This document shows positions 22,230-30,309 of a stretch of 43,782 bases of DNA, in pieces. The stretch's first letter is position 1; each line of letters begins with the position of its first letter. The stretch covers positions 1 to 43,782 of the forward strand of contig CACYCL010000136.1 in the NCBI GenBank assembly GCA_902772905.1. The letters run 5' to 3'. Position numbers and translations under genes: made by a program. Origin of the DNA: an uncultured bacterium (GTDB lineage Bacteria > Verrucomicrobiota > Kiritimatiellia > RFP12 > UBA1067). The notes under the pieces are model-generated. The model was not told the DNA's origin. It did not search any database and saw only the letters and a program-made list of their open reading frames with translations.

Positions 22230-23432
22230 TCAGGCTACGGGCTGCACTGCAGGCTTTGCGACGGCATTCGCCGCCTTGCGCTTGCGCTTCTGGACAAGCT
22301 GCCAGACGAGGAAGCCAGCCACGGCAAGGAGAATCACGCCAAGCACCGGGCGGTAGAATATCCAGGCGATTGCGATGGTTGCGAGCGAGCACGCAAGCGC
22401 GACGACGAACGACACGATTCCAATGCCAACGCCAACGAGATCGCCCAGAAGCGGCAGCACGTCCGCAAGCACGCTGAGGGGCTTCAGAACAGTCGAAAGC
22501 CCGATGTACATCACGACCAGCCCCGCAAGGCGAAGCAGCCACGTGAAGACAGAGTTGCTGGAACGCGCCGACTCGAACATCTCGGCCGCATCGGCAATGC
22601 CATCATGCAAATAGCTGATCTTCCTGCCGTTCTTTGCCGTGTAGTCCACAAACGTGTCGCCATGCTGCTTGGCTATGATCGATATGTCGTGCGGATACAC
22701 GACGCGGAACGTGACCCTCATGTCGCCGATGCGCGGCTGCGTTGCAACGTCGCGGTTGTTTAGCGCGTTCTTGCGCGTCTCGGCATTCGGAACGAGTATA
22801 GTGGAACCCTGCATCTGAACGCGCTCGACTCGGCATACGAAGTTTGTAGGGAGCGCGAGTGGCTGCTCGGCGCCGATGCGGTCAATCTGCCGCTCGCTCA
22901 GGCGAAACGCACCGAACGACACGTTCGCCGCCGCCTTCTCCTCCTTGGGGAATTCGAAGGCGCCAGGGTTATCGTGCCCCTTCTCGTGGAACTCGCTGGA
23001 GTCGACGACGTCAGAAGTCCACTTCTGGCTGTAGGAGTACGTAGTCGTCCTGGTGACGCTCCCGCCCATGTTCTTCTTCTCGCTTGTGCTCTCGTCTTCG
23101 ACCCACTGGAACATCTCGACCTGTCGCTCAAGCTTGATCGCCGTGGCTGAGACGCCAAACACGTCGTCGGCGAGCACGTCCTTTGTATCGGCCCTGCCGG
23201 TCATGTGGACAAGACGTCCGTTCATTTCTGGATCAACCGCCGCATTCGACTCGACGGCGACGCATGCGCCCTCGCCTTCGTCTATGGCCTTAGCCGTCTT
23301 GACCGAACGCCCTTCGTTCCAGAAGAGCAGAGGGAAGCCGGCGATGAAGAACAGAACGCCAAACAGCATTCCCTTTATTGAGCCCGCGATTCGCGAACCC
23401 CACGATATCGTAACCGCCTCAGCGATTGCCAT
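22230..23432 (-). CDS. TMEM43-family membrane protein
   Basis: A 400-residue protein. ATG 23432 is preferred over GTG 23438 because AAAGGA lies eight bases before the ATG. Features of the TMEM43 (LUMA) family are an N-terminal membrane helix with 'GVLFFIAGFPLLFWNEGRSVKTAKAIDEG', a large extracytoplasmic domain with 'TTTYSYSQKWTS' and 'ALPTNFVCRVERVQMQGS', and a cluster of C-terminal helices ('LRLAGLVVMYIGLSTVLKPLSVLADVLPLLGDLVGVGIG'). Bacterial members are found widely but have no assigned role. Its neighbours are secreted proteins and a lysozyme-like enzyme, which suggests an envelope function. Confidence 0.85.
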   Translation of the reverse strand: MAIAEAVTISWGSRIAGSIKGMLFGVLFFIAGFPLLFWNEGRSVKTAKAIDEGEGACVAVESNAAVDPEMNGRLVHMTGRADTKDVLADDVFGVSATAIKLERQVEMFQWVEDESTSEKKNMGGSVTRTTTYSYSQKWTSDVVDSSEFHEKGHDNPGAFEFPKEEKAAANVSFGAFRLSERQIDRIGAEQPLALPTNFVCRVERVQMQGSTILVPNAETRKNALNNRDVATQPRIGDMRVTFRVVYPHDISIIAKQHGDTFVDYTAKNGRKISYLHDGIADAAEMFESARSSNSVFTWLLRLAGLVVMYIGLSTVLKPLSVLADVLPLLGDLVGVGIGIVSFVVALACSLATIAIAWIFYRPVLGVILLAVAGFLVWQLVQKRKRKAANAVAKPAVQPVA

Positions 23433-23434
23433 CT

Positions 23435-24721
23435 TCACAGTCCTTTCGTTTTCTTGTCGGAATAAACCTTCACGCTCGACGGAATCGCAGAGCCGTTGAC
23501 CACCTCTGTGCCGCGCAGCGTTATGCGCTTGAGCTTTGGCAGAGACTTCACAAAGGAGACGTCAACCGGCTGTTTCGCATTCGAGAGGTCAAGTTCCTCT
23601 AGGTCGGTGAACGTGCCGATGAGAGCCGTGTTGGTATATGCGCTGCCCGGCAGTTCAAGCTTTTTCAGCTTGCGGCACGGCGCGAGAAACGAGAGGTCGC
23701 CCAGAGCGGTGGCCATCGCGCCGCCATCCATGTTCCATCCACGGAAGTATGTGAGGTTCACAAGAGTGGATATCGGGGTGAAGTCGTCGATTTTCTCGGC
23801 GAAGAGCTGCACGGCCTCGGTCTGCGGAACCGCAAGAAGCCACTTGACTGACGTCATCTTGGTGAGACCGCCGTGGAAATCACGCACCTGCTTGAGTGCG
23901 CCCAGCGAATCGTATGTAGACTGCGGAGCCTTCACCGCGTAGAAGTCGACCTTCTTAAGTCGAGGGCAGGCAGCTAGCGGCGCAAAGCTCCCGGACACTG
24001 ACGAACCATATAGGTCAAGCGTCTCAAGCGACGACATAGCCGCAAGGCCCGACATGTCAGCTATGTCGCAGTACTTCATTTCAAGCGAGCGAACCTTCGA
24101 ACACGCGGCGAGAGGCCCAAGATCGGGACAAGATGTCCTGTACAGCACGACCTGCGTGGCGCTGCGAACCAGCGTGAACGGGGCAAGCGTGGTCAACTTC
24201 GACTCCTTCACCGACACATACGCCGCATCGGGAAACGCCGCAAGCCCCGCCGCGAGCGTGGCATCGTCCACGCCTTCAAAGTTGAGGCGAGCATTGGCTG
24301 TCTTCCTCCCGCCGGAGATGTACGCGCTCTTGGCTTCCTGTACCTGTTCGGGCGTGGCGGGCTTCTTGAAAATGACCGTGCCGTAATTGACGTCAGGAAC
24401 GGCCGTATCGGTCGACGGCGTGCGCTGGCCGGCGAACGAGGCGAGCACAGAAGAGTCAACCGCCGGGACGGCTGGCACGGCAGAAACTGCAGTGGCGGCA
24501 GGTGCAACGACAGGCCGAGAGACCGTTGTCGCAGGCGTAGTCGCCGTAGACGCGCTGCTCGTGCTAGCCGAGCCATCGGACTTGGCCTGCCTGCCGCCGA
24601 CCAGATCGCCAACGGCATTCACGGTGTCGACAGTGCGTTTGACCTTGTCCATAGCATCCCAGAAACCGCCGAACGCGGCCGTAGCGGAGACTATCGACGC
24701 AGCAACTATCAGTTTCCTCAT
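23435..24721 (-). CDS. Secreted leucine-rich-repeat-like protein
   Basis: A 428-residue protein from ATG 24721 (AGAGGG ten bases upstream; a TTG two codons earlier is less likely). A signal peptide covers residues 1-20. A Ser/Thr/Ala/Pro-rich low-complexity linker spans about 45-95. From about 150 to the end there are irregular leucine-rich repeats ('KVRSLEMKYCDIADMSGLAAMSSLETLDLYGS', 'CRKLKKLELPGSAYTNTALIGTFTDLEELDLSN'). Such proteins usually display a binding surface outside the cell. Partner unknown. It sits between the beta-helix protein and the TMEM43-like protein. Confidence 0.8.
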   Translation of the reverse strand: MRKLIVAASIVSATAAFGGFWDAMDKVKRTVDTVNAVGDLVGGRQAKSDGSASTSSASTATTPATTVSRPVVAPAATAVSAVPAVPAVDSSVLASFAGQRTPSTDTAVPDVNYGTVIFKKPATPEQVQEAKSAYISGGRKTANARLNFEGVDDATLAAGLAAFPDAAYVSVKESKLTTLAPFTLVRSATQVVLYRTSCPDLGPLAACSKVRSLEMKYCDIADMSGLAAMSSLETLDLYGSSVSGSFAPLAACPRLKKVDFYAVKAPQSTYDSLGALKQVRDFHGGLTKMTSVKWLLAVPQTEAVQLFAEKIDDFTPISTLVNLTYFRGWNMDGGAMATALGDLSFLAPCRKLKKLELPGSAYTNTALIGTFTDLEELDLSNAKQPVDVSFVKSLPKLKRITLRGTEVVNGSAIPSSVKVYSDKKTKGL

Positions 24722-24745
24722 TTGCAAGCCCTCTTCCGATGTTTC

Positions 24746-26059
24746 TTACTTGATCGCCTGCGCACCCTTGCCGTTCATCGCGCCGAAGAGCTTGAGCGCG
24801 TCCTCCAGAGGATAGCGGTTTGCGAACATGTCGCACTGCGTCTTGATCGTTCCCTGCAGAGGCAGGCCGAGCATGGACCTCAGGCCATTGCACTTGCCCT
24901 CGTCGAGTCTTGTGGACTCTGAGTACTTCATCGACAGGAATGCGTTCAGATACTGCGCATTGAGACGTCCCTTGAAAACGGACGGATCCTTCAGATCGAC
25001 ATTGTCCTCTATCGACTCGATGCCGTCCGTGCCCTCAAGATCCTCAAACTCGTCAACACGCACCTTCACGACGTTCGGCGACGCGGTCATCTGGATGTCG
25101 CTCTCGCGGTTCAGGAAGAACACGTTGCCGTCAAGCTTGATCTTCTTCGTCTTGCCGGAGCCCTTTGTGTTGTCGAAGCCGGTGAGCACGTTGAGGCCAA
25201 TGATGTTGTCCTCGATCTCAGCCGCAATCTTCTCGTTCACACGAATGCCGAAGCCCATGTCGGCTAGGTCGTTGAGCCGGCTCCAGGTGAAGAGGACGGT
25301 GTTCTTTTCGAACTCCCACTTCACGGACGGCTGGGCGCATGAGCACGCAACGCTCGCGCCGATCATGCGGTTGTTCACAAACACGCAGTTCTCGATCTTG
25401 ACCTCGCCCTTGTACCAGTTGAGGTTCACCGCCCAGTTGCCGCAGTTGACGAACGCGCAGTTCTTGATGGTGATGTCGCCCTCGCCGCGAGACGCCGTTG
25501 CAGAATAGATCATGTAGCGGTTGGGGCTGACCTGCTTGTCCGCAATGTTCTTGGCAGGGCCTTCCAGCCACATGCCAGTGTCGAAGCCGTCCGGCTTGCC
25601 CTTGGTTGCGTGGTACGAGTTTGCGAAGCCCTCGTCGAATATAAGACCGTCAATCGACATGTTGAAGCCCTTCGGGGCGTTCATCGTCTTGTCAAACTCG
25701 AGATGCAGGACTCCCATGCAGTTGCCGCGCACATACGTCTCGTTCTTGGCCTGGAACATCGTGCGGTACTTGAGCGGGTCGCGCGCCACGAAGTCTGCCG
25801 AGTAGCCGCCGATGATCGACACCGGCTTCTCCATGCGGAACGTGCCCTTCAACGTCGCCTTGCCGGGATACACACCCTCGGCCACGTGAATGACATCGCC
25901 TGTATCGGCCTTTTCAAGCGCTTTCCATAGGTTCTTGAGCGGCGCTTCCTTCGTGCCCGCGTTCTTGTTCTTCCCGCTTGCGAGCGAAACGTAGATGTCC
26001 GCCGCAGAAAGCGATGCTGCACACACCAGTGCCATGGCTGCAACGATAAGATTCTTCAT
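24746..26059 (-). CDS. Secreted right-handed beta-helix protein (DUF1565/pectate-lyase-like fold)
   Basis: A 437-residue protein with a signal peptide ('LIVAAMALVCAASLSAA'). The mature N-terminus reads 'DIYVSLASGKNKNAGTKEAPLKNLWKALEKADTGDVIHVAEGVYPG', the standard opening of DUF1565 beta-helix proteins. Short strand-turn repeats such as 'ITIKNCAFVNCGNWAVNLNWYKGEVKIENCVFVNNRMIGASV' follow. No catalytic lyase or hydrolase motif is obvious, so it may bind or cleave a polysaccharide or be structural. It is the first gene of the envelope operon running to 21218, with a likely promoter at 26135-26143. Confidence 0.85.
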   Translation of the reverse strand: MKNLIVAAMALVCAASLSAADIYVSLASGKNKNAGTKEAPLKNLWKALEKADTGDVIHVAEGVYPGKATLKGTFRMEKPVSIIGGYSADFVARDPLKYRTMFQAKNETYVRGNCMGVLHLEFDKTMNAPKGFNMSIDGLIFDEGFANSYHATKGKPDGFDTGMWLEGPAKNIADKQVSPNRYMIYSATASRGEGDITIKNCAFVNCGNWAVNLNWYKGEVKIENCVFVNNRMIGASVACSCAQPSVKWEFEKNTVLFTWSRLNDLADMGFGIRVNEKIAAEIEDNIIGLNVLTGFDNTKGSGKTKKIKLDGNVFFLNRESDIQMTASPNVVKVRVDEFEDLEGTDGIESIEDNVDLKDPSVFKGRLNAQYLNAFLSMKYSESTRLDEGKCNGLRSMLGLPLQGTIKTQCDMFANRYPLEDALKLFGAMNGKGAQAIK

Positions 26060-26134
26060 GTCTGACTGACCTTTGAGATTTGCCTGATTTAATTTGGACG
26101 CACTACGCCACCCAGCGTACCCGCCGTGGCGTGT

Positions 26135-26143
26135 ATTCTACCA
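26135..26143 (-). promoter_or_regulatory. Probable promoter of the beta-helix operon
   Basis: Minus-strand TGGTAGAAT, one base off the recurring word TGGTATAAT, 75 bases before the ATG at 26059. This unit would have a normal leader of about 68 bases. Confidence 0.45.
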
Positions 26144-26163
26144 TAATTGCACATAGCTCGCAA

Positions 26164-26207
26164 CGGCAAAATGCACAGCAAAATGCGACACGGCAAAATG
26201 CACAGCA
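26164..26207. repeat. Short direct repeats between divergent promoters
   Basis: CGGCAAAATGCACAGCA occurs exactly at 26164-26180 and 26191-26207. The core GCAAAATGC also occurs between them at 26178-26186, giving three copies spaced 12 and 15 bases apart. They lie between the beta-helix promoter and the ddl promoter. They could be protein-binding sites. The remainder of 26060-26280 shows nothing else I can name. Confidence 0.6.
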
Positions 26208-26280
26208 CACGCACCCCCGCGATTCGTTATGATAGTGTGCACACGTCCGAGCATAGCCCCATGCCGTCTGTCTTCTTTTT

Positions 26281-26289
26281 TGGTATAAT
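26281..26289 (+). promoter_or_regulatory. Extended -10 promoter of the ddl-fts cluster
   Basis: TGGTATAAT (TATAAT at 26284-26289) preceded by a T-run. The ddl ATG is at 26297, seven bases later, predicting a leaderless or near-leaderless cell-division transcript. Confidence 0.65.
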
Positions 26290-26296
26290 ACGAGAG

Positions 26297-27193
26297 ATGA
26301 AGAAAATAGCAGTCTTGATGGGCGGCTGTTCGAGCGAACGCGATGTCTCGCTCATGTCGGGCCGCAACGTCGCCGAGGCGCTTGCGTCGCTCGGCAAATA
26401 CGAGGTCGTCTCAGTCGTCCTTGATGCAGAGAATCTTGACGCGATGCCTGGCGGCATCGACGCCGTGTACGTGGCGTTGCACGGCGGGTGGGGCGAAAAT
26501 GGCGGAGTGCAGGCCGCGCTCAATGCGCGCAAAATCCCATACACCGGACCAGGAGCGCTCGCATCGCAGATCGCAATGGACAAGGTGAAGACGAAGATGG
26601 TGCTCGAAATGAAGGGCGTGCCAACGGCCGCATGGGGACTGGCCAATCCCGACACGGAGAAGTCGCCGCTGCCGCTGCCGGTGGTCGTCAAGCCGCCCTG
26701 CGACGGATCTTCGGTCGGCATAAGCAAGGTGTCGCGCGAAGAAGGCTGGAAGTCCGCACTGGATCTCGCGTTCTCTGTGCAGAGCAAGGAGAAGCCGGTT
26801 CTTGTCGAAGAATTCGTGCCAGGGCGCGAAATGACCGTCGCCGTAGTGGATGGCGAGGCGTGGCCCGTCATAGAAATTGTCGCGAAGGACGGATGGTACG
26901 GCTACAACGAGAAGTACAAGTCGGAGGAGACGAGATATCCGTTCCTTGAGGACGACGAACTTGCCGGCAAGCTGAAGAAGCTCGCCGTTGACGCATACCG
27001 TGCAGTTGGATGCCGCAGCGTCACGCGCGTCGACTTCCGCGTGTCGCCTCTCGGACGATGCTACGTCCTGGAACTCAACACATCGCCGGGCTTCACGTCC
27101 CATTCACTCGTGCCCAAGGCCGGCATGCACACAGGGCTAACCTTCGCAGGAGTGTGCGACCGCATACTCGGCAGCGCAGACTACGACAGATGA
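26297..27193 (+). CDS. ddl: D-alanine--D-alanine ligase
   Basis: A 298-residue ATP-grasp enzyme. The start is placed at 26297 since 'MKKIAVLMGGCSSERDVSLMSGRNVAEAL' is the normal Ddl N-terminus; the longer frame to 26147 runs through the promoter. Other motifs are 'VYVALHGGWGENGGVQAALNARKIPYTGPG', 'PLPVVVKPPCDGSSVGISKV', 'VLVEEFVPGREMTVAVVDG' and the Mg2+/D-Ala site 'YVLELNTSPGFTSHSLVPKAG'. It makes D-Ala-D-Ala for peptidoglycan precursors. Usual neighbours murB and murC are not between it and ftsQ. It overlaps ftsQ by four bases. Confidence 0.96.
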   Translation: MKKIAVLMGGCSSERDVSLMSGRNVAEALASLGKYEVVSVVLDAENLDAMPGGIDAVYVALHGGWGENGGVQAALNARKIPYTGPGALASQIAMDKVKTKMVLEMKGVPTAAWGLANPDTEKSPLPLPVVVKPPCDGSSVGISKVSREEGWKSALDLAFSVQSKEKPVLVEEFVPGREMTVAVVDGEAWPVIEIVAKDGWYGYNEKYKSEETRYPFLEDDELAGKLKKLAVDAYRAVGCRSVTRVDFRVSPLGRCYVLELNTSPGFTSHSLVPKAGMHTGLTFAGVCDRILGSADYDR

Positions 27194-28005
27194 AAGCAAA
27201 CAAAATCAAGTCTGGCAACCGTCGGGGACTGCTGATCGCAATTTCGACAGTGCTGGTCATCTCGGTGTTGGCAGGCGCCATGGTCGGCTTCAGCCGACTG
27301 GCGGAGCTGTACATCGCGCAATGCGTCATAACGGACATGTCGGAGCAGGTGGAGATCAAGTCCGGCAAGATGGTAAAGCCCGACGTGATAGCCGAGATCA
27401 TGGGGCTCAAGGTCGGCGCGAATCTGGCTAAGATCGACTTCTCGGAAAAGCGCGACGAGATACTGCGCAAGGTTCCAACGTTGCGGACGATATCAATAAC
27501 GCGCCGCCTGCCGGCAAAAGTATACATCGTCGCAGAGGAACGCACTCCGGTTGCCAGGCTGGGCATACGCGGACAACGACGCACAACCGGACGTGTCGTG
27601 GACCGGGAGGGGATGGTGTTTCTCTGCCAGCGCGGCACGCAGCTGCTTCCCACGATATCCGAGCCTCTGCCTCCCGGCACACAGCCGGGGCACAAGATAA
27701 AGGGCCGAGCGCTGTCCGCGCTGCAGCTCATCGACGCCTGCCACAAGCCGGAGTTCGCGGAACTCGGCGTGCAGGACATCGACGTGTCCAAGCCCGACTA
27801 CCTCCTCGCGACCCTTGGCGACTACTCGCGCCTTAAGATAGTCTGGGATGGAATGGAGAATGCATCCTCGAAATCCATTGCCGACCTAGACGAGAGGCTC
27901 AAGCTGCTGGTGCAGACGATACGCACCAACGTCGGATTTGGGGCGAAGACATGGAATGCCACCATGCCTGGCAGGATATTCGCCGACACACAGGAAAACC
28001 ACTGA
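27190..28005 (+). CDS. ftsQ: Cell division protein FtsQ
   Basis: A 271-residue protein from the ATGA overlap with ddl. A short basic cytoplasmic tail is followed by one membrane helix ('GLLIAISTVLVISVLAGAMVGF', about 13-34). A POTRA domain follows ('VKPDVIAEIMGLKVGANLAKIDFSEKRDEILRKVPTLRTISITRRLPAKVYIVAEERTPVARL', about 60-125). The periplasmic beta domain then contains 'VVDREGMVFLC'. FtsQ links the cytoplasmic ring to the periplasmic synthesis complex. Sequence outside POTRA is divergent, which is common in this family. ftsA starts four bases after its stop. Confidence 0.88.
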   Translation: MKANKIKSGNRRGLLIAISTVLVISVLAGAMVGFSRLAELYIAQCVITDMSEQVEIKSGKMVKPDVIAEIMGLKVGANLAKIDFSEKRDEILRKVPTLRTISITRRLPAKVYIVAEERTPVARLGIRGQRRTTGRVVDREGMVFLCQRGTQLLPTISEPLPPGTQPGHKIKGRALSALQLIDACHKPEFAELGVQDIDVSKPDYLLATLGDYSRLKIVWDGMENASSKSIADLDERLKLLVQTIRTNVGFGAKTWNATMPGRIFADTQENH

Positions 28006-28009
28006 AGCA

Positions 28010-29215
28010 ATGAGCAACATATATGCAGCGCTGGAAATAGGGACGACTCGCACTGTGCTTGCCGTAGGCGAGGCCGACACTGGCGGACGTCTGCGCGTGA
28101 CAAGCCACGCCGAGATACCGTCGACCGGAGTGCGAAAGAGCCAGATACTCGACATTCCGCAGGCAACGCAGTCGATACGATCCGTACTTCATGAAATCGA
28201 GCGCAGGCAGGAGGCCTCCGGCTCGAAGATAACGATAGGCAACGCCTTCCTCGCCGTGTCAGGGCAACACGTAAAGGCGGACCCGTTCTCCGCTCCGGTG
28301 CAGGTCGAGAACGCGAGAGTAAGCGACGAAGCGATCAACGCAGTCATCAGGGAATCGCACTCGATGACTCTGCCGCGCGACCGCGAGCTTCTCGACGTGA
28401 TCGAGCAGGACTACGTCGTAGACGGACTTGGCGGAATATCGTCGCCGAAGGGAATGTCCGGGCGAGTGCTCAGCCTGAACACGCTGCAGATACATGCCGA
28501 CAGGAACCGCATACAGAACGCCAGGACGGCAGCCGACGCCGCGAAGCTGGAGATACGCGAGCCTCTTTTCGCGACGACATGCGCGGCCGACGCCGTGCTT
28601 GAGGACTACGAGCGCCGCAACGGCGTCCTGGTCATAGACATGGGCGGCGGATCGACCGGCTACGCCGCATACTGCGACGGCTACGCCGCAGCCGCCGGCG
28701 TGATCGGCGTTGGCGGCGACCACGTCACAAACGACATTGCGCACGCGTTCCAGACGACAAACGCCCAGGCCGAGGGCATGAAGGTGCGCGAGGCCAGCGC
28801 CCTGGTCTCGGCATCGACGGGCGAGTCGTCCCGCGTCAGGGTGGAACCGGGCGAGAATACGCTCATGGACAATCGCACAGTTTCGCGCCGTGCACTGGAC
28901 ACCGTGGTCAACGTAAGGATGATGGAGCTTTTCACCGTCATCCGCGAGACGCTCGAGGACCACGACCTGCTGCACCGCCTTCACGCCGGCGCGGTCCTAA
29001 CCGGCGGCGGCGCGCGGCTGAGGAACGTCGACGTCCTCGCCGCCCAGACGCTCTGCATGAACGTTCGCATAGGCCGCCCGACACACGTGGACGGTCTCGA
29101 CGACGTGGAGTTCCCCGCGGCGTTCGCCACGATAGCGGGTACGCTGCTGTACGCGCACCGCAACTACGAGGAGCGCTCCATCCTTGACGGACTATTCGGG
29201 AGGTTCTTCAAATGA
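28010..29215 (+). CDS. ftsA: Cell division protein FtsA
   Basis: A 401-residue actin-like ATPase. ATG 28010 is chosen because 'MSNIYAALEIGTTRTVLAVGE' is the phosphate-1 strand of FtsA. The 1C domain follows ('AFLAVSGQHVKADPF', about 75-160). Nucleotide motifs include 'LVIDMGGGSTGYAAYCDG' and 'GAVLTGGGARLRNVDVLA'. The C-terminal 'SILDGLFGRFFK' is a short amphipathic helix that could serve as the membrane-targeting sequence. FtsA tethers FtsZ filaments to the membrane. The stop overlaps the ftsZ start by four bases. Confidence 0.93.
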   Translation: MSNIYAALEIGTTRTVLAVGEADTGGRLRVTSHAEIPSTGVRKSQILDIPQATQSIRSVLHEIERRQEASGSKITIGNAFLAVSGQHVKADPFSAPVQVENARVSDEAINAVIRESHSMTLPRDRELLDVIEQDYVVDGLGGISSPKGMSGRVLSLNTLQIHADRNRIQNARTAADAAKLEIREPLFATTCAADAVLEDYERRNGVLVIDMGGGSTGYAAYCDGYAAAAGVIGVGGDHVTNDIAHAFQTTNAQAEGMKVREASALVSASTGESSRVRVEPGENTLMDNRTVSRRALDTVVNVRMMELFTVIRETLEDHDLLHRLHAGAVLTGGGARLRNVDVLAAQTLCMNVRIGRPTHVDGLDDVEFPAAFATIAGTLLYAHRNYEERSILDGLFGRFFK

Positions 29216-30309
29216 ACGGCGAATCGTCGATGATACTCATTGGCATAGGAACGGCCGGCGCCGCGATTGCGCGCGGCGTCAGCCGGGCGTTCGGCGGCGG
29301 GCTCAGGCTCGTGCTGGCAGATACCGACGCCGCCACGGGCGAAGCCGGCGGTCCCTTCACCTTGCTTGGCGGAGACCGCCTTTCCGGGCGCGGAGCCGGC
29401 GGCGACGTGGTGGCCGGAAGGCTCGCGGCGGAAGATTCCGTAAAAGTGCTTGACGAGCATCTTGACGGAGTGCGCCTCGCCATCATTGTAACCGCGCTTG
29501 GCGGCGGAACAGGGGGCGGCGCGACGCTTGAAACGGCAAAGCACCTGTCCGCGCGCGGAGTGCCGTCGGTAGTGTTCGCTACGACTCCGTTCTCATTCGA
29601 GGGAGAAGACCGCCAGCGCAACGCGCGCGGCATCATGTCGATGATAGAAGACGCCGCCAACTCCACGTTCTTCCTGCCGCTGGACAAACTTGTGGACAAT
29701 GTCGACAACATGCAGGAAGCGATGCGTCGGGCGATCGACACCGTGGCCAGCGGCGTGACGCTGTTCTGGCGACTGGTGGAACGTCCCGGATACATACGCC
29801 TCGACACAGAGCGCCTGCGCCACATAATCTCAGGAGCGGGACGCGGACGCTTTGCCGCCGTTACCGCGCAGGGGCAGGGTCGGGCATCCGAAGTCGTCGA
29901 CAGGCTCATACGTTCCGAAATGCTCGCAACCTCGTCTGGTCCGGTCAGATCGACGCTTTGCGGGATACTTGCAGGCGACGACCTTCTGCTGAGCGAGGTC
30001 GGGAAGATCGCCGACGGCGTCAGAGGCGCATTCGCGGGACTCACCTTCGACCTCGCCACCGTCAACGATGAGGCCACGTTCTCGGGGCGCATATCCGTCG
30101 TGCTGATGCTTTTCGAGTCCGGCGCAAAGGCCGAAGACGAGGCTCGGCCAGGGAGTGTGATGAGCGGACGTCGCCGCAGGACAAAGGGCGCGCTCTCATC
30201 AGGTCCGACAGGACGCGGGCGCTTCAAGAACGCCGAACCGACGATCTGGAACGGCGAAGACCTCGACATACCCACGTTCATAAGGAAAAACCTGAACCTT
30301 GATTTCTAG
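29212..30309 (+). CDS. ftsZ: Divergent cell division protein FtsZ
   Basis: A 365-residue tubulin-like protein, identified by position after ftsA and by motifs. The tubulin signature is GGGTGGG at 97-103 (usual GGGTGTG). The N-terminal loop is 'IGIGTAGAAIARGV' in place of the usual GxGGxGxNAxN. The T7 loop, normally P-G-L-I-N-x-D-F-A-D, reads PGYIRLDTERL at 192-202: the Asn is Arg196, the first Asp is kept (Asp198), and the catalytic second Asp is Arg201. The C-terminal peptide DIPTFIRKN, which binds FtsA and other partners, is well conserved after a basic linker. It may assemble with unusual GTPase behaviour, or need a partner. Activity is inferred, not shown. Confidence 0.88.
   Translation: MNGESSMILIGIGTAGAAIARGVSRAFGGGLRLVLADTDAATGEAGGPFTLLGGDRLSGRGAGGDVVAGRLAAEDSVKVLDEHLDGVRLAIIVTALGGGTGGGATLETAKHLSARGVPSVVFATTPFSFEGEDRQRNARGIMSMIEDAANSTFFLPLDKLVDNVDNMQEAMRRAIDTVASGVTLFWRLVERPGYIRLDTERLRHIISGAGRGRFAAVTAQGQGRASEVVDRLIRSEMLATSSGPVRSTLCGILAGDDLLLSEVGKIADGVRGAFAGLTFDLATVNDEATFSGRISVVLMLFESGAKAEDEARPGSVMSGRRRRTKGALSSGPTGRGRFKNAEPTIWNGEDLDIPTFIRKNLNLDF

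Noticed and set aside
26147-26296. 50-codon N-terminal extension of Ddl
   Set aside because: It crosses the promoter and direct repeats. The conserved Ddl N-terminus begins at 26297.
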